Source: DASSUW01 sp963789005 (GTDB lineage: Bacteria; Actinomycetota; Thermoleophilia; Solirubrobacterales; Solirubrobacteraceae). Taken from it: 64,000 nt of DNA. A model generated the notes under the pieces. That model had not been told where the DNA came from. It worked only from the letters and a program-made list of their open reading frames with translations, and did no database searches. The stretch lies in NCBI GenBank assembly GCA_963789005.1, contig CAWBIZ010000004.1, positions 361,811 to 425,810 of the forward strand, given 5' to 3'. The position numbers were made by a program, and so were the translations under genes. How positions within the stretch are numbered: position 1 is the first letter of the stretch; each line of letters begins with the position of its first letter. Of the stretch, positions 32,667 to 41,935 are shown in pieces.

Positions 32667-33659
32667 CTACCCGCCACGCCCGAAGACGAGACCCTCGGCG
32701 GTCGCCCACTCCATCGTACGCCGGAAGGTCTCCTTGACGGGCGTGTACCGGAGCCCGAGCTCGCGCGTGGCGCGGGAGCCGTCGTACCGGTGGCCGTGCA
32801 GCAGGGTGCGCACCATCTCGCGGCAGACCGGGGGCGTCTTGCCGCGGACGCGGAAGACGCCCTCGACGACCGTTCCCGCCACCCGGGCCATCACGGGAGG
32901 AAGGAGGCGGACGTCGTGGCGGTCGCCCGCCAGCTCGGAGACGATCTCGAGCGCCTCGTGCGCGCTGATCGTGGCGCCGTTGAGCACGTACCGCTCGCCC
33001 GGCCGGCCGCGCTCCGCCCCCAGCAGGTGACCCTCCGCGCAGTCGGCGACGTCGACGATGCTGATGCTCGTGTCGACGAACGCCCGCAGCCGCCCGTTCA
33101 GGTACGCGATCATGATCCGGCCGGTGCCGCCCGTGCGGCCGGGGCCCTGCACCGACGAGGGGTTGATCGAGACGAGCTCGACGCCCGCGCGGCGGGCGGC
33201 CGCGAAGGCCGCGACCTCGCCCTCGTGCTTGGAGCGCTCGTACGTCGACAGGTAGCTGCCGCGGTGCGGCGAGTCCTCGCTCCCGACCGTCCCGGCCGCC
33301 TCGCCGAGCGCCGCCGCCGACGACGTGAGGACGACCCGCGGGACGTCCGCGCGGGCGGCGGCCCGGACCGCCGCCTCGGCGCCGCGCACGTTGGCGTGGA
33401 AGAGCGCCGCGGGGTCGGCGGGGCACATCGTGTTGACGCCGGCCACGTGGTACAGGAGCGCGCACCCGGCCATGCCGGCGGCCATCGCGTCCTCGTCGAG
33501 CACGTCGCCGCGTACGGGGCGCGCGCCGCGCGCGGTCAGCGCCCGCTCGGCGTCGGCGGACCGCGCCAGGGCGACCACCTCGTCGCCGCGCTCCACCAGG
33601 CGCGTGACGAGCGCGCCGCCGACGAAGCCGCTGCCCCCGGTGACGAAGACGCGGCTCAA
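32667..33659 (-). CDS. NAD-dependent epimerase/dehydratase (extended SDR)
   Basis: This 330-residue Rossmann-fold oxidoreductase has the cofactor motif VTGGSGFVGGALV at the start. It also has D in GDVLDEDAM, the serine TSSAAALG and the catalytic YERSK. It resembles dihydroflavonol-4-reductase-like/3beta-HSD SDRs. The substrate is unknown. TTG 33659 overlaps the pgsA stop as TTGA, so it is the last cistron of the glycerol/lipid operon. A role in lipid or sterol-like metabolism is an inference from that position. Confidence 0.86.
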   Translation of the reverse strand: MSRVFVTGGSGFVGGALVTRLVERGDEVVALARSADAERALTARGARPVRGDVLDEDAMAAGMAGCALLYHVAGVNTMCPADPAALFHANVRGAEAAVRAAARADVPRVVLTSSAAALGEAAGTVGSEDSPHRGSYLSTYERSKHEGEVAAFAAARRAGVELVSINPSSVQGPGRTGGTGRIMIAYLNGRLRAFVDTSISIVDVADCAEGHLLGAERGRPGERYVLNGATISAHEALEIVSELAGDRHDVRLLPPVMARVAGTVVEGVFRVRGKTPPVCREMVRTLLHGHRYDGSRATRELGLRYTPVKETFRRTMEWATAEGLVFGRGG

Positions 33660-34258
33660 GGGCCGCGCTCCTCGCGCGTCAAAGCCGGCAGCGCGCGCAC
33701 GAGGTAGTCGACCGCCGACCACACGGTGATCGCCGCCGCCGCCAGCATCGCCCACTCGTCGACGTACTCGCCGCCGACCGGCTCGCCGGGCCTGACGATC
33801 GCGAGCGCGATCGCGAGGAACTGGACGCTGGTCTTGAGCTTGCCCAGCATCGACGGCGCCATCACCTCGCCCTCCGAGGCGATCAGCCCGCGCAAGCCCA
33901 TCAGGACCAGCTCGCGACCGATCACGAGCGCCACCACCCATGGCGACGCCCGCTCGGCGGCGAGCAGCGCGATCAGCACGCCCGACACCAGCAGCTTGTC
34001 GGCGGTCGTGTCGAGGAACGAGCCCAGCCTGCTGGTGACGTCCCAGCGGCGCGCGAGCCGGCCGTCCACCCAGTCCGTCGCCGCCGCGACGCAGAACAGC
34101 ACGCACGCCACGACCGCGGCGTCGCCGGTCTCGTCGCCTCCGGTGCCGGCCAGCACCAGCCCCATGACGACCGGGGTGAGCAGGATCCGCGTCACGGTCC
34201 CGGCGGCGATCAGGCGGGCAGAGCGCAGTCCGGCCCAGGTCTCGGTCGGGATCCCCAC
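33656..34258 (-). CDS. pgsA: CDP-diacylglycerol--glycerol-3-phosphate 3-phosphatidyltransferase
   Basis: PgsA joins CDP-diacylglycerol and glycerol 3-phosphate to make phosphatidylglycerol phosphate. The 200-residue membrane protein has the full CDP-alcohol phosphotransferase signature beginning DWVDGRLARRWDVTSRLG and continuing to the two following aspartates (FLDTTADK). Several hydrophobic helices are present. GTG 34258 was chosen because the protein then starts just before the first helix. TAGCAT lies 11 bases upstream. Phosphatidylinositol phosphate synthase is a homologue, but length and glycerol context favour PgsA. Confidence 0.87.
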   Translation of the reverse strand: MGIPTETWAGLRSARLIAAGTVTRILLTPVVMGLVLAGTGGDETGDAAVVACVLFCVAAATDWVDGRLARRWDVTSRLGSFLDTTADKLLVSGVLIALLAAERASPWVVALVIGRELVLMGLRGLIASEGEVMAPSMLGKLKTSVQFLAIALAIVRPGEPVGGEYVDEWAMLAAAAITVWSAVDYLVRALPALTREERGP

Positions 34259-34272
34259 GAGGCGCGCCGATG

Positions 34273-36753
34273 CTACCGCGCGCCGTCCGGCGACGGGGTG
34301 GCCGCGACGGCCGGGAGCGCGGCCCGGGCGCGCATGGCGGCGGTCTCGAAGTCGACCTCTCGCAGCGCCGCCTTGACGGCCGGGATCCGGCCCGCGGCCA
34401 TGCTCAGCTCGCGCACGCCGAGCCCGGCGAGCAGCACCGCCGCCTCGGGCTCGCCGGCCAGCTCGCCGCACACCCCGACCCAGCGGCCGTGCGCCTCGGC
34501 GGCGGCGGTCACCTGGGCGATCAGCGCCAGCACCGGCGCCAGCGAGTCCTCGAGCAGCGCCGCGAGCGCGGCGTTGCCGCGCTCGGCGGCCATCGTGTAC
34601 TGCGCGAGGTCGTTGGTCCCGATCGAGAAGAAGTCGACCTCGGGCGCGACCAGCGCGGCCTGGATCGCGAGCGCGGGCACCTCGACCATCACGCCGACCT
34701 CGAGCTCTGCGACGCTGCCGAGCTCGGCGCGTGCCCGCTCGAGCGCAGCGCGCGCTTGCTGTACCTCCTCGAGCGTGGCGACCATCGGGAACATCACCTT
34801 CAGCGGGTGCTCGGCGGCGACGCGCAGGATGGCGCGCAGCTGGGTGCGGAAGAGGCCGGGCTCGGCGAGCGAGAGCCGGATGCCGCGGCGTCCGAGGAAG
34901 GGGTTGTCCTCCGGCGCCTGGCGCAGGAACGGGAGCGGCTTGTCGGCGCCGGCGTCGAGCGTCCGGACGATCAGGGGCCGGCCGCCGAGCGCTTGCGCGA
35001 TCTCGGTGAGGACCGCGACCTGCTCGTCCTCGCTCGGCGGCGTGGCTCGATCGAGGAACAGGAACTCGGTCCGCAGCAGGCCGACGCCCTCGGCGCCCTG
35101 CTCGATCGCCTGGTGCGCGTCGGCGGGGCTGCCGACGTTGGCGAACACCTCGACGCGCCGGCCGTCGCGCAGCGTGCCCGACTCGGTGGCGCGGGCGAGC
35201 AGCGCGCGCCGGTTCGCGACGTCCGCCTCACGGCGCGCCTCGTGCCGGGCGACCGCCTCCTCGCCGGGGTCGACCTCGAGGGTGCCGGCGTCGCCGTCGA
35301 GCACGAGCGGCGTGCCCTCGGCGATGCCGAGCAGGGCGTCGCCGAGGCCGACGACGGCCGGGATCCCGAGCGCACGGGCGAGGATCGCCGCATGCCCGGT
35401 GGCGCCGCCGCGCGCGGTGGCGATGCCCCGGGTGTCGCCGGGGTCGAGCCCGACCGTCTCGCCGGGCGTCAGCTCGCCGGCGAGGACGATGCCGGCCGCC
35501 AGCGGAGCGGGGGTGGCGGGCGTGCCGGCGAGATGGGCCAGCACCCGCCGGCCGACGTCCTCGACGTCGGTGGCGCGCTCGCGCAGATACGGGTCGTCGA
35601 GCGCGCGGAACACCGCGGCCGCCTCCTGCACGGCCGACTGCCAGGCACGCCCGGCGCCCGCGCCCTCGTCGATCAGGCGCAGCGCCGGGCCGGTGAGCGC
35701 CGCGTCGTCCAGCAGCAGCGCATGGGCGGTGAAGATCTCGGCCTCCGCGGCCGCCCCGCGCTCGAGCACGGCCGCCCGCGCCGCGTCGAGGTCCTCCCGG
35801 GCCGCGCCCCGGGCGGCATCCAACCGAGCGCGCTCCTCGGCCGGCGAGCCCGGCGCCTCGTCGCCCACCACCGGCTCCGGCGCGCGAAGCCACCGAGCAG
35901 GCCCGATCGCAATCCCGGCCGACGCCGCCACGCCCTGCAGCCGCGCGCCGGCCTCGAGAGGGGTCAGACCCCTTGAGTCGGAGGGACTCAAGGGGTCTGA
36001 GCCCTCCGGTGAATCGGTGGCGCCGGCGTCCGGGGGGTCGCCGAAGTTGGCGGCCGCGAGTTCGCGCAGGGCCTCCAGCGCCTGCGCGGCGTCGTCGCCG
36101 CTGGCGCGCACGACCAGCTCGTCGCCTTGGCGGGCGTTGAGGATCGCGAGAGCCGTGAGGCTTCGGGCGTCGGCCGGTCCGGTCGAGCGCGTGGCGTTGT
36201 GCACCTCGACGCGGGCGTCGAAGCCCGCGACCGCCGCGACGAAGCGCGCCGCCGGCCGCGCGTGCAGCCCGAGCCGGGGCGTGACGCGCAGGCGCAGATC
36301 GAGCCCTTCGGCGTCGTTCGCCGCCGCAGGGGCGGGGGCGGCGCCAGCTTCCTCTTCGCCGAGCTGGGTCGTCTTCATCCGCAGCGCCCCGCGCGCCTCG
36401 GCCGCCACCTCGTCGAGCGACGCGCCGCCGCGCGCCCGCGCCGCCGCCGCGACGGCGCCCTCCACGAGCGGCGCGCCGCACAGCACGACCGGGCCGCCGT
36501 CCGGCTCGAGCATCTCGGTCGCCATCTCGGCGCTCATCAGGGCGCTGCCGAGGTCCATCAGCACGAGCACGCCGTCGGGCGAGCGGGCGCGCTCGACGGC
36601 CAGCCGCACCCGCTCGGCGTCGGTGCCGATCGCGCCGTCCTCCATGCCGCCCGCGGCCTCGATCGCCACGTCCTCGCCGCCCATCTCGCGCGCGAGCTCG
36701 GCCACGCCCTCCGCCAGCGAAGCGCTGTGGGAGACGATCACGAGCCCGACCAC
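34273..36753 (-). CDS. dhaM: DhaM-HPr-enzyme I fusion: PEP-dependent phosphoryl donor for dihydroxyacetone kinase
   Basis: The 826-residue product joins three PTS modules. Residues 1-130 are the EIIA-Man-like DhaM domain with phospho-His H9. About 150-240 is HPr with H164 in RLGLHARPA. From about 270 comes enzyme I with phospho-His H454 in GGATGHAAI and the complete PEP-binding barrel (GVGLLRTEFLFLDR, FSIGTNDLAQY, GVCGELAGEP). E. coli DhaM has only a truncated EI, so this version can take phosphate from PEP and pass it to DhaL without a separate PTS. The HPr-EI linker (residues ~250-265) is encoded by a palindromic repeat. GTG start; 10 bases after glpC. Confidence 0.92.
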   Translation of the reverse strand: MVGLVIVSHSASLAEGVAELAREMGGEDVAIEAAGGMEDGAIGTDAERVRLAVERARSPDGVLVLMDLGSALMSAEMATEMLEPDGGPVVLCGAPLVEGAVAAAARARGGASLDEVAAEARGALRMKTTQLGEEEAGAAPAPAAANDAEGLDLRLRVTPRLGLHARPAARFVAAVAGFDARVEVHNATRSTGPADARSLTALAILNARQGDELVVRASGDDAAQALEALRELAAANFGDPPDAGATDSPEGSDPLSPSDSRGLTPLEAGARLQGVAASAGIAIGPARWLRAPEPVVGDEAPGSPAEERARLDAARGAAREDLDAARAAVLERGAAAEAEIFTAHALLLDDAALTGPALRLIDEGAGAGRAWQSAVQEAAAVFRALDDPYLRERATDVEDVGRRVLAHLAGTPATPAPLAAGIVLAGELTPGETVGLDPGDTRGIATARGGATGHAAILARALGIPAVVGLGDALLGIAEGTPLVLDGDAGTLEVDPGEEAVARHEARREADVANRRALLARATESGTLRDGRRVEVFANVGSPADAHQAIEQGAEGVGLLRTEFLFLDRATPPSEDEQVAVLTEIAQALGGRPLIVRTLDAGADKPLPFLRQAPEDNPFLGRRGIRLSLAEPGLFRTQLRAILRVAAEHPLKVMFPMVATLEEVQQARAALERARAELGSVAELEVGVMVEVPALAIQAALVAPEVDFFSIGTNDLAQYTMAAERGNAALAALLEDSLAPVLALIAQVTAAAEAHGRWVGVCGELAGEPEAAVLLAGLGVRELSMAAGRIPAVKAALREVDFETAAMRARAALPAVAATPSPDGAR
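35960..36004. repeat. Palindromic element, copy B, in frame inside dhaM/ptsI
   Basis: This is the same 45-bp element as at 20665: arms 35960-35979 and 35985-36004, one mismatch (36001), 5-nt loop with a different sequence. On the coding minus strand it encodes GSDPLSPSDSRGLTP in the linker between HPr and enzyme I. That is the same reading frame and nearly the same peptide as in copy A. Confidence 0.8.
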
Positions 36754-36763
36754 GACGAGGTGC

Positions 36764-38005
36764 TCAGGCGAGGCCCGAGGCGCGGTGGAGCACCTCGACC
36801 GGGTGCACCGAGGCCACGCCCGTCGCGTGCGAGATCTGCCAGCGGCACGTCTCCGAGTCGCAGACGGTGCGGTCCGGAGCGGCGTCCGCGATCTGGGAGA
36901 ACAGCCCGGCGCCGACCTTCATCGCGATGTCGTACTTCTCGCGCTTGAGCCCATACGTGCCGGCGACGCCGCAGCAGCTCGCCTCGCTCTCGACCACCTG
37001 CAGCTCCGGGACCAGCGCCATCAGGTCGAGCGCCGGCTTGCCGACGCCGTGGCCCTGCTGCTGGCACGGCGCGTGGTAGACGACGGTCTCGGGCACGGGC
37101 CGGAAGTCGGTCTTGAGCTCCCCGCGCTCATGCATCGCGAGCAGGTACTCGCAGATGTCGAACACGCGCCCCGACACGGCGCGCAGGTCCTCGTCGTCCT
37201 CCATGCCGAGGATCTCGAGCGCCTCGCGCTTGAGCATCAGCGTGCAGCTGGTCGACGTGCCGACGATGTCGACGCCCTCGCGCGCGAACGGCGCCAGCCG
37301 CGCCGCCAGCCGGTGCACGTAGCCGCGCGCGTCGTCGAACAGGCCGTTGGACTGCAGCGGCAGCCCGCAGCAGTCCTGCTTGGGCACGTCGACGGCGATG
37401 CCGTTGTGCTCGAGCAGGGCCACGGTCATCTCGCCCAGCCGCGGCTCGTAGTAGTTGGTCCCGCAGCCGTGGAAGAAGGCCACCCGCCGCCCGGCCGCCG
37501 GGGGCGAGTGCTTCCGCGCCCAGCGCTGGAAGGTCCGGCCCGCGAACGTCGGCATCGGCGCGCGGTGATGGATGCCCATGACCCGCTCGATCGCCAGCCG
37601 CAGCAGCCGGTTGCGCAGCGACCAGTTGGCGATCGGCGCGGCCGGCGTGCCGAGGCGGCCGGCGAGCGTCGGCCGCGCGAGGATGCGGTCGCGCACGCGG
37701 ACGCCGTGCGTCTCGCCGTAGGAGGCCTTGGCCTGGGTGTTGATCTCGGCGATGTGCACGCCTTGCGGGCAGACCTGCGTGCAGATGCCGCAGCCCGAGC
37801 AGTAGTTCACCGACGAGTCGGCGGACGGCTCGTCGCTCACCCGGAAGCGCTCGGCCTGCGGGCCGGCGTACTTGGGCCCCGGGAACAGCGCCGTGACGTT
37901 GGACACCGGGCAGTACGTCTCGCAGATCGTGCACTTGACGCAGTGGTCGAGCGACTCGCGCATCCACAGCGGACCGAGCACGTCGTTTTCGTCGTGGAGC
38001 GCCAT
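36764..38005 (-). CDS. glpC: Anaerobic-type glycerol-3-phosphate dehydrogenase subunit C
   Basis: This 413-residue electron-transfer and membrane-anchoring subunit has two [4Fe-4S] ferredoxin motifs (CVKCTICETYCP and CSGCGICTQVCP). Two CCG domains follow (HGCGTNYYEPR with DCCGLPLQ, and YHAPCQQQGHG with SEASCCGVAG), as in heterodisulfide-reductase-like proteins. It passes electrons from GlpAB to the quinone pool. It stands 6 bases after glpB and directly before the dhaM fusion. Confidence 0.94.
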   Translation of the reverse strand: MALHDENDVLGPLWMRESLDHCVKCTICETYCPVSNVTALFPGPKYAGPQAERFRVSDEPSADSSVNYCSGCGICTQVCPQGVHIAEINTQAKASYGETHGVRVRDRILARPTLAGRLGTPAAPIANWSLRNRLLRLAIERVMGIHHRAPMPTFAGRTFQRWARKHSPPAAGRRVAFFHGCGTNYYEPRLGEMTVALLEHNGIAVDVPKQDCCGLPLQSNGLFDDARGYVHRLAARLAPFAREGVDIVGTSTSCTLMLKREALEILGMEDDEDLRAVSGRVFDICEYLLAMHERGELKTDFRPVPETVVYHAPCQQQGHGVGKPALDLMALVPELQVVESEASCCGVAGTYGLKREKYDIAMKVGAGLFSQIADAAPDRTVCDSETCRWQISHATGVASVHPVEVLHRASGLA

Positions 38006-38011
38006 ACCGGC

Positions 38012-39286
38012 TCAGCTCCCCACCGCGGCGGCCGGCGTCGAGGCGGCGAGCACCAGCTCGGCCGCACGGTGGCCGGTGGCGAGGCTCAGCCCGTCGCCGG
38101 ACTTCTCACGCCACGGCTCGGCCCCCGCCAGCGTGGCGCCGGCCACGACCACGTTCTCGAAGACGCGCTCGCCCGCCGCGTCGACGGGACGCAGGTCGCG
38201 GTCGACCGCGACGCCCGCACGGCTCATCGGATGGGCCTCGAAGTAGTCGGGCTTGAAGCGCTCCTCGCCGGGACCGGGCGCGCCGCTGACCGGCAGCCCG
38301 AGCGCGGGCTCGTGCGCGCGCCAGCGCGAGTCGAGCGCGATCCCGCCGGAGGCGACGCCTCCCGTCGCCAGCACGACCCAGTCCGCGCCCCGGAGCTCCT
38401 CGCGCAGGCCGACCCGCGTGCGCAGCGCGGTCACGCGCCCGTCCGCCTGCTCGGCGCCGGTCACCACGTTGTTGAGCATCACCGAGCCGCCGGCGCGGCG
38501 CAGCGCCGCGCGCAGGATCGCGAACAGGCGCATGCCGGGAACCGACGGGGGCAGCGTGGGCACCTCGAACGCGGGACGGCCGAGCCCGTGCTCGATCGCC
38601 GCCCACACGCCGTGGGGGTCGGCGATCCCGAGCACCGCGGGGAACGCGGCACGCTCGTCCGCGCGCAGGCGGTCCGCCACCTGCGCCACGACCGCGTTGC
38701 GGAACGCCTCCTGCTCGAACGCGCGCGCGAACCCGAGCGCGTTGACGTCGGCCCGCTGCTCGGGCCGCAGGTCGAGCTCGATCGCCCGCGCCGGGAAGCC
38801 CGCGCGCGCGAGGTTGTCGGCCAGCAGCGCCGCATGGAAGTCCTTCAGCGCGCGCAGGCCGACCACGCACACCGGGCCGCCGCCGCGCAGGTCGCCCCCG
38901 GCCATCGTCTCCGGCACGACCGCCGACGGGCGCGGCACGCCGACCGCCGTCGGCAGCAGGAGGTTCTCCTCGACCCCCCCGACGTAGGCGTACGGGGCCA
39001 GCGAGCCGCCGGCGACGCGCTCCTTGAGCCACGCGACCGCCGCCGTGACGCCCTCCGCTCCGACATGGCCGTACGGATGGCCTGCAGGCAGCGAGGCGAG
39101 CGCATCGGCCGGGCGCTCGACGCGCTCCGGCGCGTACCCGAGGACGTCGATCGTGGCCGGGCTGAGGTGCGTGGCACCAATCCCCTTGGCGAGCACGAGC
39201 ACGCGTGCCCCCGACTCGGCCAGGCGCACCGCGGCGGTCAGGCCGGCGAGGCCCGTGCCGACGACGACGACGTCGTGATGACTCAT
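38012..39286 (-). CDS. glpB: Anaerobic-type glycerol-3-phosphate dehydrogenase subunit B
   Basis: This 424-residue flavoprotein-like subunit has the dinucleotide motif VVVGTGLAGLTAAVRLAESG at the N-terminus and a second FAD-related segment DWVVLATGGVASGGI. GlpB links the catalytic GlpA to GlpC. The ATG overlaps the glpA stop by 4 bases. The complete glpABC order is well known from enterobacteria and uncommon in actinobacteria, which more often use a single GlpD. Confidence 0.92.
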   Translation of the reverse strand: MSHHDVVVVGTGLAGLTAAVRLAESGARVLVLAKGIGATHLSPATIDVLGYAPERVERPADALASLPAGHPYGHVGAEGVTAAVAWLKERVAGGSLAPYAYVGGVEENLLLPTAVGVPRPSAVVPETMAGGDLRGGGPVCVVGLRALKDFHAALLADNLARAGFPARAIELDLRPEQRADVNALGFARAFEQEAFRNAVVAQVADRLRADERAAFPAVLGIADPHGVWAAIEHGLGRPAFEVPTLPPSVPGMRLFAILRAALRRAGGSVMLNNVVTGAEQADGRVTALRTRVGLREELRGADWVVLATGGVASGGIALDSRWRAHEPALGLPVSGAPGPGEERFKPDYFEAHPMSRAGVAVDRDLRPVDAAGERVFENVVVAGATLAGAEPWREKSGDGLSLATGHRAAELVLAASTPAAAVGS

Positions 39287-40905
39287 CGGACAACCCCATC
39301 GCGATGTTCGCCGCCAGGCGAACTCGCAATGGAATCGGCGTCAGCCGATTCCACCAGGTGCTCGACGTCGAGCAGCCCCTGGAAGATCCAGTCGTCGAGC
39401 CGCGCCTGGCGCAGCTGGTCGCCGTAGAGGATCGGCCAGACGCCCTTCCAGCGCTCCTGCAGGAAGCCGAGCAGCGCGGCGCTCGCGGCGGCGCCGTCGA
39501 GGCGGTCGGTGGTGTGCAGGATCCCGGTTGCGCGGTAGATGCAGAAGCCGCCCTGGCACGGCCCCATGCCGAGGCGGAGGTTGCGGCGGATGTCGTCGAG
39601 GTTGGTGGTGCCGCGCCGGCGCATGGCCTCCTCGAGCCGGCTGCGCCCGATCAGCTCGCACTCGCAGATGAGCTGCTCCTCCTGGAGCGTCTCCTCTCGC
39701 CGGCCGAGCCTCGACGCGATGCGGTAGGACTCGCCCTCCTCGTTGCCGGGCGGCCGCTCGTTCGCGGTCGTGCACGGCCGGTGGACCCCGAGCTGGCCGC
39801 ACATGGCGTCGACGAGGTCCTGCGCCATCAGGCGCAATGTCGTCAGCTTGCCGCCCGACATCGTGAGCAGCCCGTCGATGCCGTCGCGCTCGCGATGGTC
39901 GACGACCGCATGCGTGCGGCTGACGTCGCGCGTGTCCGCCACCTCGCCGGCCCGCGCGTCCTGGAACAGCGGCCGCACGCCGGCCCACACCCGCAGCGCG
40001 CGGGCTTCGCGGAAGCCGGGCACGAGGCGCTCGCCGTCGTCGAGCATCTGGTCGACCTCGGCCTGCGTGACCGGGATCTCGTCCGGATCGGCGGAGTGGA
40101 TGTCGGTCGTGCCGATGATGCTGACGGTGCGGACCGGCACGAGGATGTCGCCGTCGGCCGGCATCGTGCAGCGGTTGATCACCGTGTTCACCAGCCGGTG
40201 GTTCATGGCGATCATGATCCCCTTGCCCGGGACCACGCCGACGTCCTCGATCCCGGCCATGTGCAGGATCTGCGCCGCCCACGCGCCGGAGGCGTTGAGC
40301 GTGAAGCCGGCCTCGACGTCGAGCTCCTCGCCGGTGAGCTCGTTGAGCAGGCGGGCGCCCGTCACGGCGCCGCCGCTCGTGTGCAAGTCGACCACGCGGT
40401 GGTAGGTCAGGATCCGCGCCCCGTGGGCCCCCGCGCCGCGCGCCAGCGACCACACGGTCTTCCACGCGTCGATCGACGCGTCCGGCACGGTGAAAGCCCG
40501 CTTGATCGCCGGGTTCAACCTGGGCTCGCGGCGCAGCGCCTCGGCGACGTCGATCTCCTCGGCCGGGAGCTGGGCCGTCCGGCACCCCTTCATGAACGCG
40601 TCGCCGTAGGCCGGATCGTCTTCGGGCGTCGTCACGAACAGCCCGCCAGTGTCCTCGATGCAGTCCGGGATCACGCGGCGCAGGATCGCGTTCTCGACCA
40701 CGCACTCCTCGGCCGCCACCGGGTCCTTGACGACGTAGCGGCCGCCGGAGTGCAGGAGGCCGTGGAAGCGCCCGCTCGTTCCCTCGGCGAGGTCGCGGCG
40801 CTCGACGAGCACGACATCGAAGCCACGCAGCGCGGCGTCCCACGCCACCCCGGCGCCGGTGGCGCCGCCGCCGATCACCAGCACGTCGGTCTGCAGCTGG
40901 GGCAC
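39283..40905 (-). CDS. glpA: Anaerobic-type glycerol-3-phosphate dehydrogenase subunit A
   Basis: GlpA oxidises glycerol 3-phosphate to DHAP. The 540-residue product begins with the FAD motif DVLVIGGGATGAGVAWDAAL and has the DAO fold with RRDLAEGTSGR. A C-terminal BFD-like [2Fe-2S] region (LICECELI with GPCQGGFCIYR) distinguishes GlpA from GlpD. GTG 40905 was chosen because the FAD motif follows within 10 residues and TAGCGT lies 8 bases upstream. That gives an internal promoter within the operon. Confidence 0.94.
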   Translation of the reverse strand: MPQLQTDVLVIGGGATGAGVAWDAALRGFDVVLVERRDLAEGTSGRFHGLLHSGGRYVVKDPVAAEECVVENAILRRVIPDCIEDTGGLFVTTPEDDPAYGDAFMKGCRTAQLPAEEIDVAEALRREPRLNPAIKRAFTVPDASIDAWKTVWSLARGAGAHGARILTYHRVVDLHTSGGAVTGARLLNELTGEELDVEAGFTLNASGAWAAQILHMAGIEDVGVVPGKGIMIAMNHRLVNTVINRCTMPADGDILVPVRTVSIIGTTDIHSADPDEIPVTQAEVDQMLDDGERLVPGFREARALRVWAGVRPLFQDARAGEVADTRDVSRTHAVVDHRERDGIDGLLTMSGGKLTTLRLMAQDLVDAMCGQLGVHRPCTTANERPPGNEEGESYRIASRLGRREETLQEEQLICECELIGRSRLEEAMRRRGTTNLDDIRRNLRLGMGPCQGGFCIYRATGILHTTDRLDGAAASAALLGFLQERWKGVWPILYGDQLRQARLDDWIFQGLLDVEHLVESADADSIASSPGGEHRDGVVR

Positions 40906-40913
40906 GTCAGGAA

Positions 40914-40919
40914 ACGCTA
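40914..40919 (-). promoter_or_regulatory. Internal -10 element before glpA, overlapping the glpX stop
   Basis: Minus-strand TAGCGT (40919-40914) includes the glpX stop codon TAG and is 8 bases from the glpA GTG. It allows glpABC-dhaM to be transcribed separately from the upstream kinase genes. Confidence 0.45.
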
Positions 40920-41927
40920 CTCGCCCGGAAGCCCTGCAGGGGTGCGGATGAGGTTCGAGCGCGCCGTGTGATGGCGTCCCTCGATCAGCCGCACGGCGCC
41001 CGAGCGCGACCGCATCGACAGCGACTGGGTGAGCACGCGTCGTGGTCCATAGCGCACGCCGCGCAGCAGCTCGCCATCGGTGACGCCGGTGGCCGCGAAG
41101 AAGCAGTCCTCGCCCGAGACGAGGTCGTTGATCGTGAGGATGCGGTCGAGGTCGTAGTCCTGCTCGAGCGCCGCGGCGCGTTCGGACTCGTCGCGCGGGT
41201 AGAGGCGGCCGAAGAGCGCGCCGTCGAGGCACTTCAGCGCGCACGCGGCGATCACGCCCTCGGGGGTTCCGCCGATGCCGATCAGCAGGTCGACCGACGA
41301 CTCCTCGTCGGCGGCCAGGATGGCGCCCGCGACGTCGCCGTCGAGCATGAACTTGATCCGCGCGCCGGTCGCGAGCACCTCGGCGACGAGGTCCTGGTGG
41401 CGCGGCCGGTCGAGGATCGCGACCGTCACGTCCGTCCCCCGCTTGCCCCTGGCCTTCGCGATCCGCGCGAGGTTGTCGGCCACCGGCGCCTCGAAGTCGA
41501 CGACGTCCGCGAGATCCTCGCCCACGGCGAGCTTCTCCATGTACACGCACGGCCCGGGATCGAACATCGTGCCGCGCTCGGACAGGGCGAGCACCGCGAG
41601 CGCGTCGGGCAGGGCCTTGGCGGTCAGCGTCGTCCCGTCCACCGGATCGACCGCGACGTCGACCGCCGGCGGGACGCCGCTGCCCACGCGCTCGCCGTTG
41701 TAGAGCATGGGAGCCTCGTCCTTCTCGCCCTCGCCGATGACCACGATGCCGTCCATCGCCACCGAGCCCAGCACGGGCCGCATCGCGTCGACCGCCGCCT
41801 GGTCGACCTTCTCCTTGTCGCCGCGGCCCATGAACCGCGCCGCGGCGATGGCGGCCGCCTCCGTGGCCCGGACCAGCTCCAGTGCAAGGTTCCGGTCGGG
41901 ATCGGGAGGCAGCTCGCCGGCGCTCAT
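40917..41927 (-). CDS. glpX: Class II fructose-1,6-bisphosphatase GlpX
   Basis: GlpX hydrolyses fructose 1,6-bisphosphate, the committed gluconeogenic step when glycerol is the carbon source. The 336-residue enzyme has GEGEKDEAPMLYNGE and the metal-binding VDPVDGTT motifs plus RPRHQDLV. ATG 41927 lies 8 bases after the glpK stop, with GAGGAG upstream. It occupies the same place next to glpK and glpF as in the E. coli glpFKX operon. Confidence 0.95.
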   Translation of the reverse strand: MSAGELPPDPDRNLALELVRATEAAAIAAARFMGRGDKEKVDQAAVDAMRPVLGSVAMDGIVVIGEGEKDEAPMLYNGERVGSGVPPAVDVAVDPVDGTTLTAKALPDALAVLALSERGTMFDPGPCVYMEKLAVGEDLADVVDFEAPVADNLARIAKARGKRGTDVTVAILDRPRHQDLVAEVLATGARIKFMLDGDVAGAILAADEESSVDLLIGIGGTPEGVIAACALKCLDGALFGRLYPRDESERAAALEQDYDLDRILTINDLVSGEDCFFAATGVTDGELLRGVRYGPRRVLTQSLSMRSRSGAVRLIEGRHHTARSNLIRTPAGLPGE

Positions 41928-41935
41928 CGGATCGC

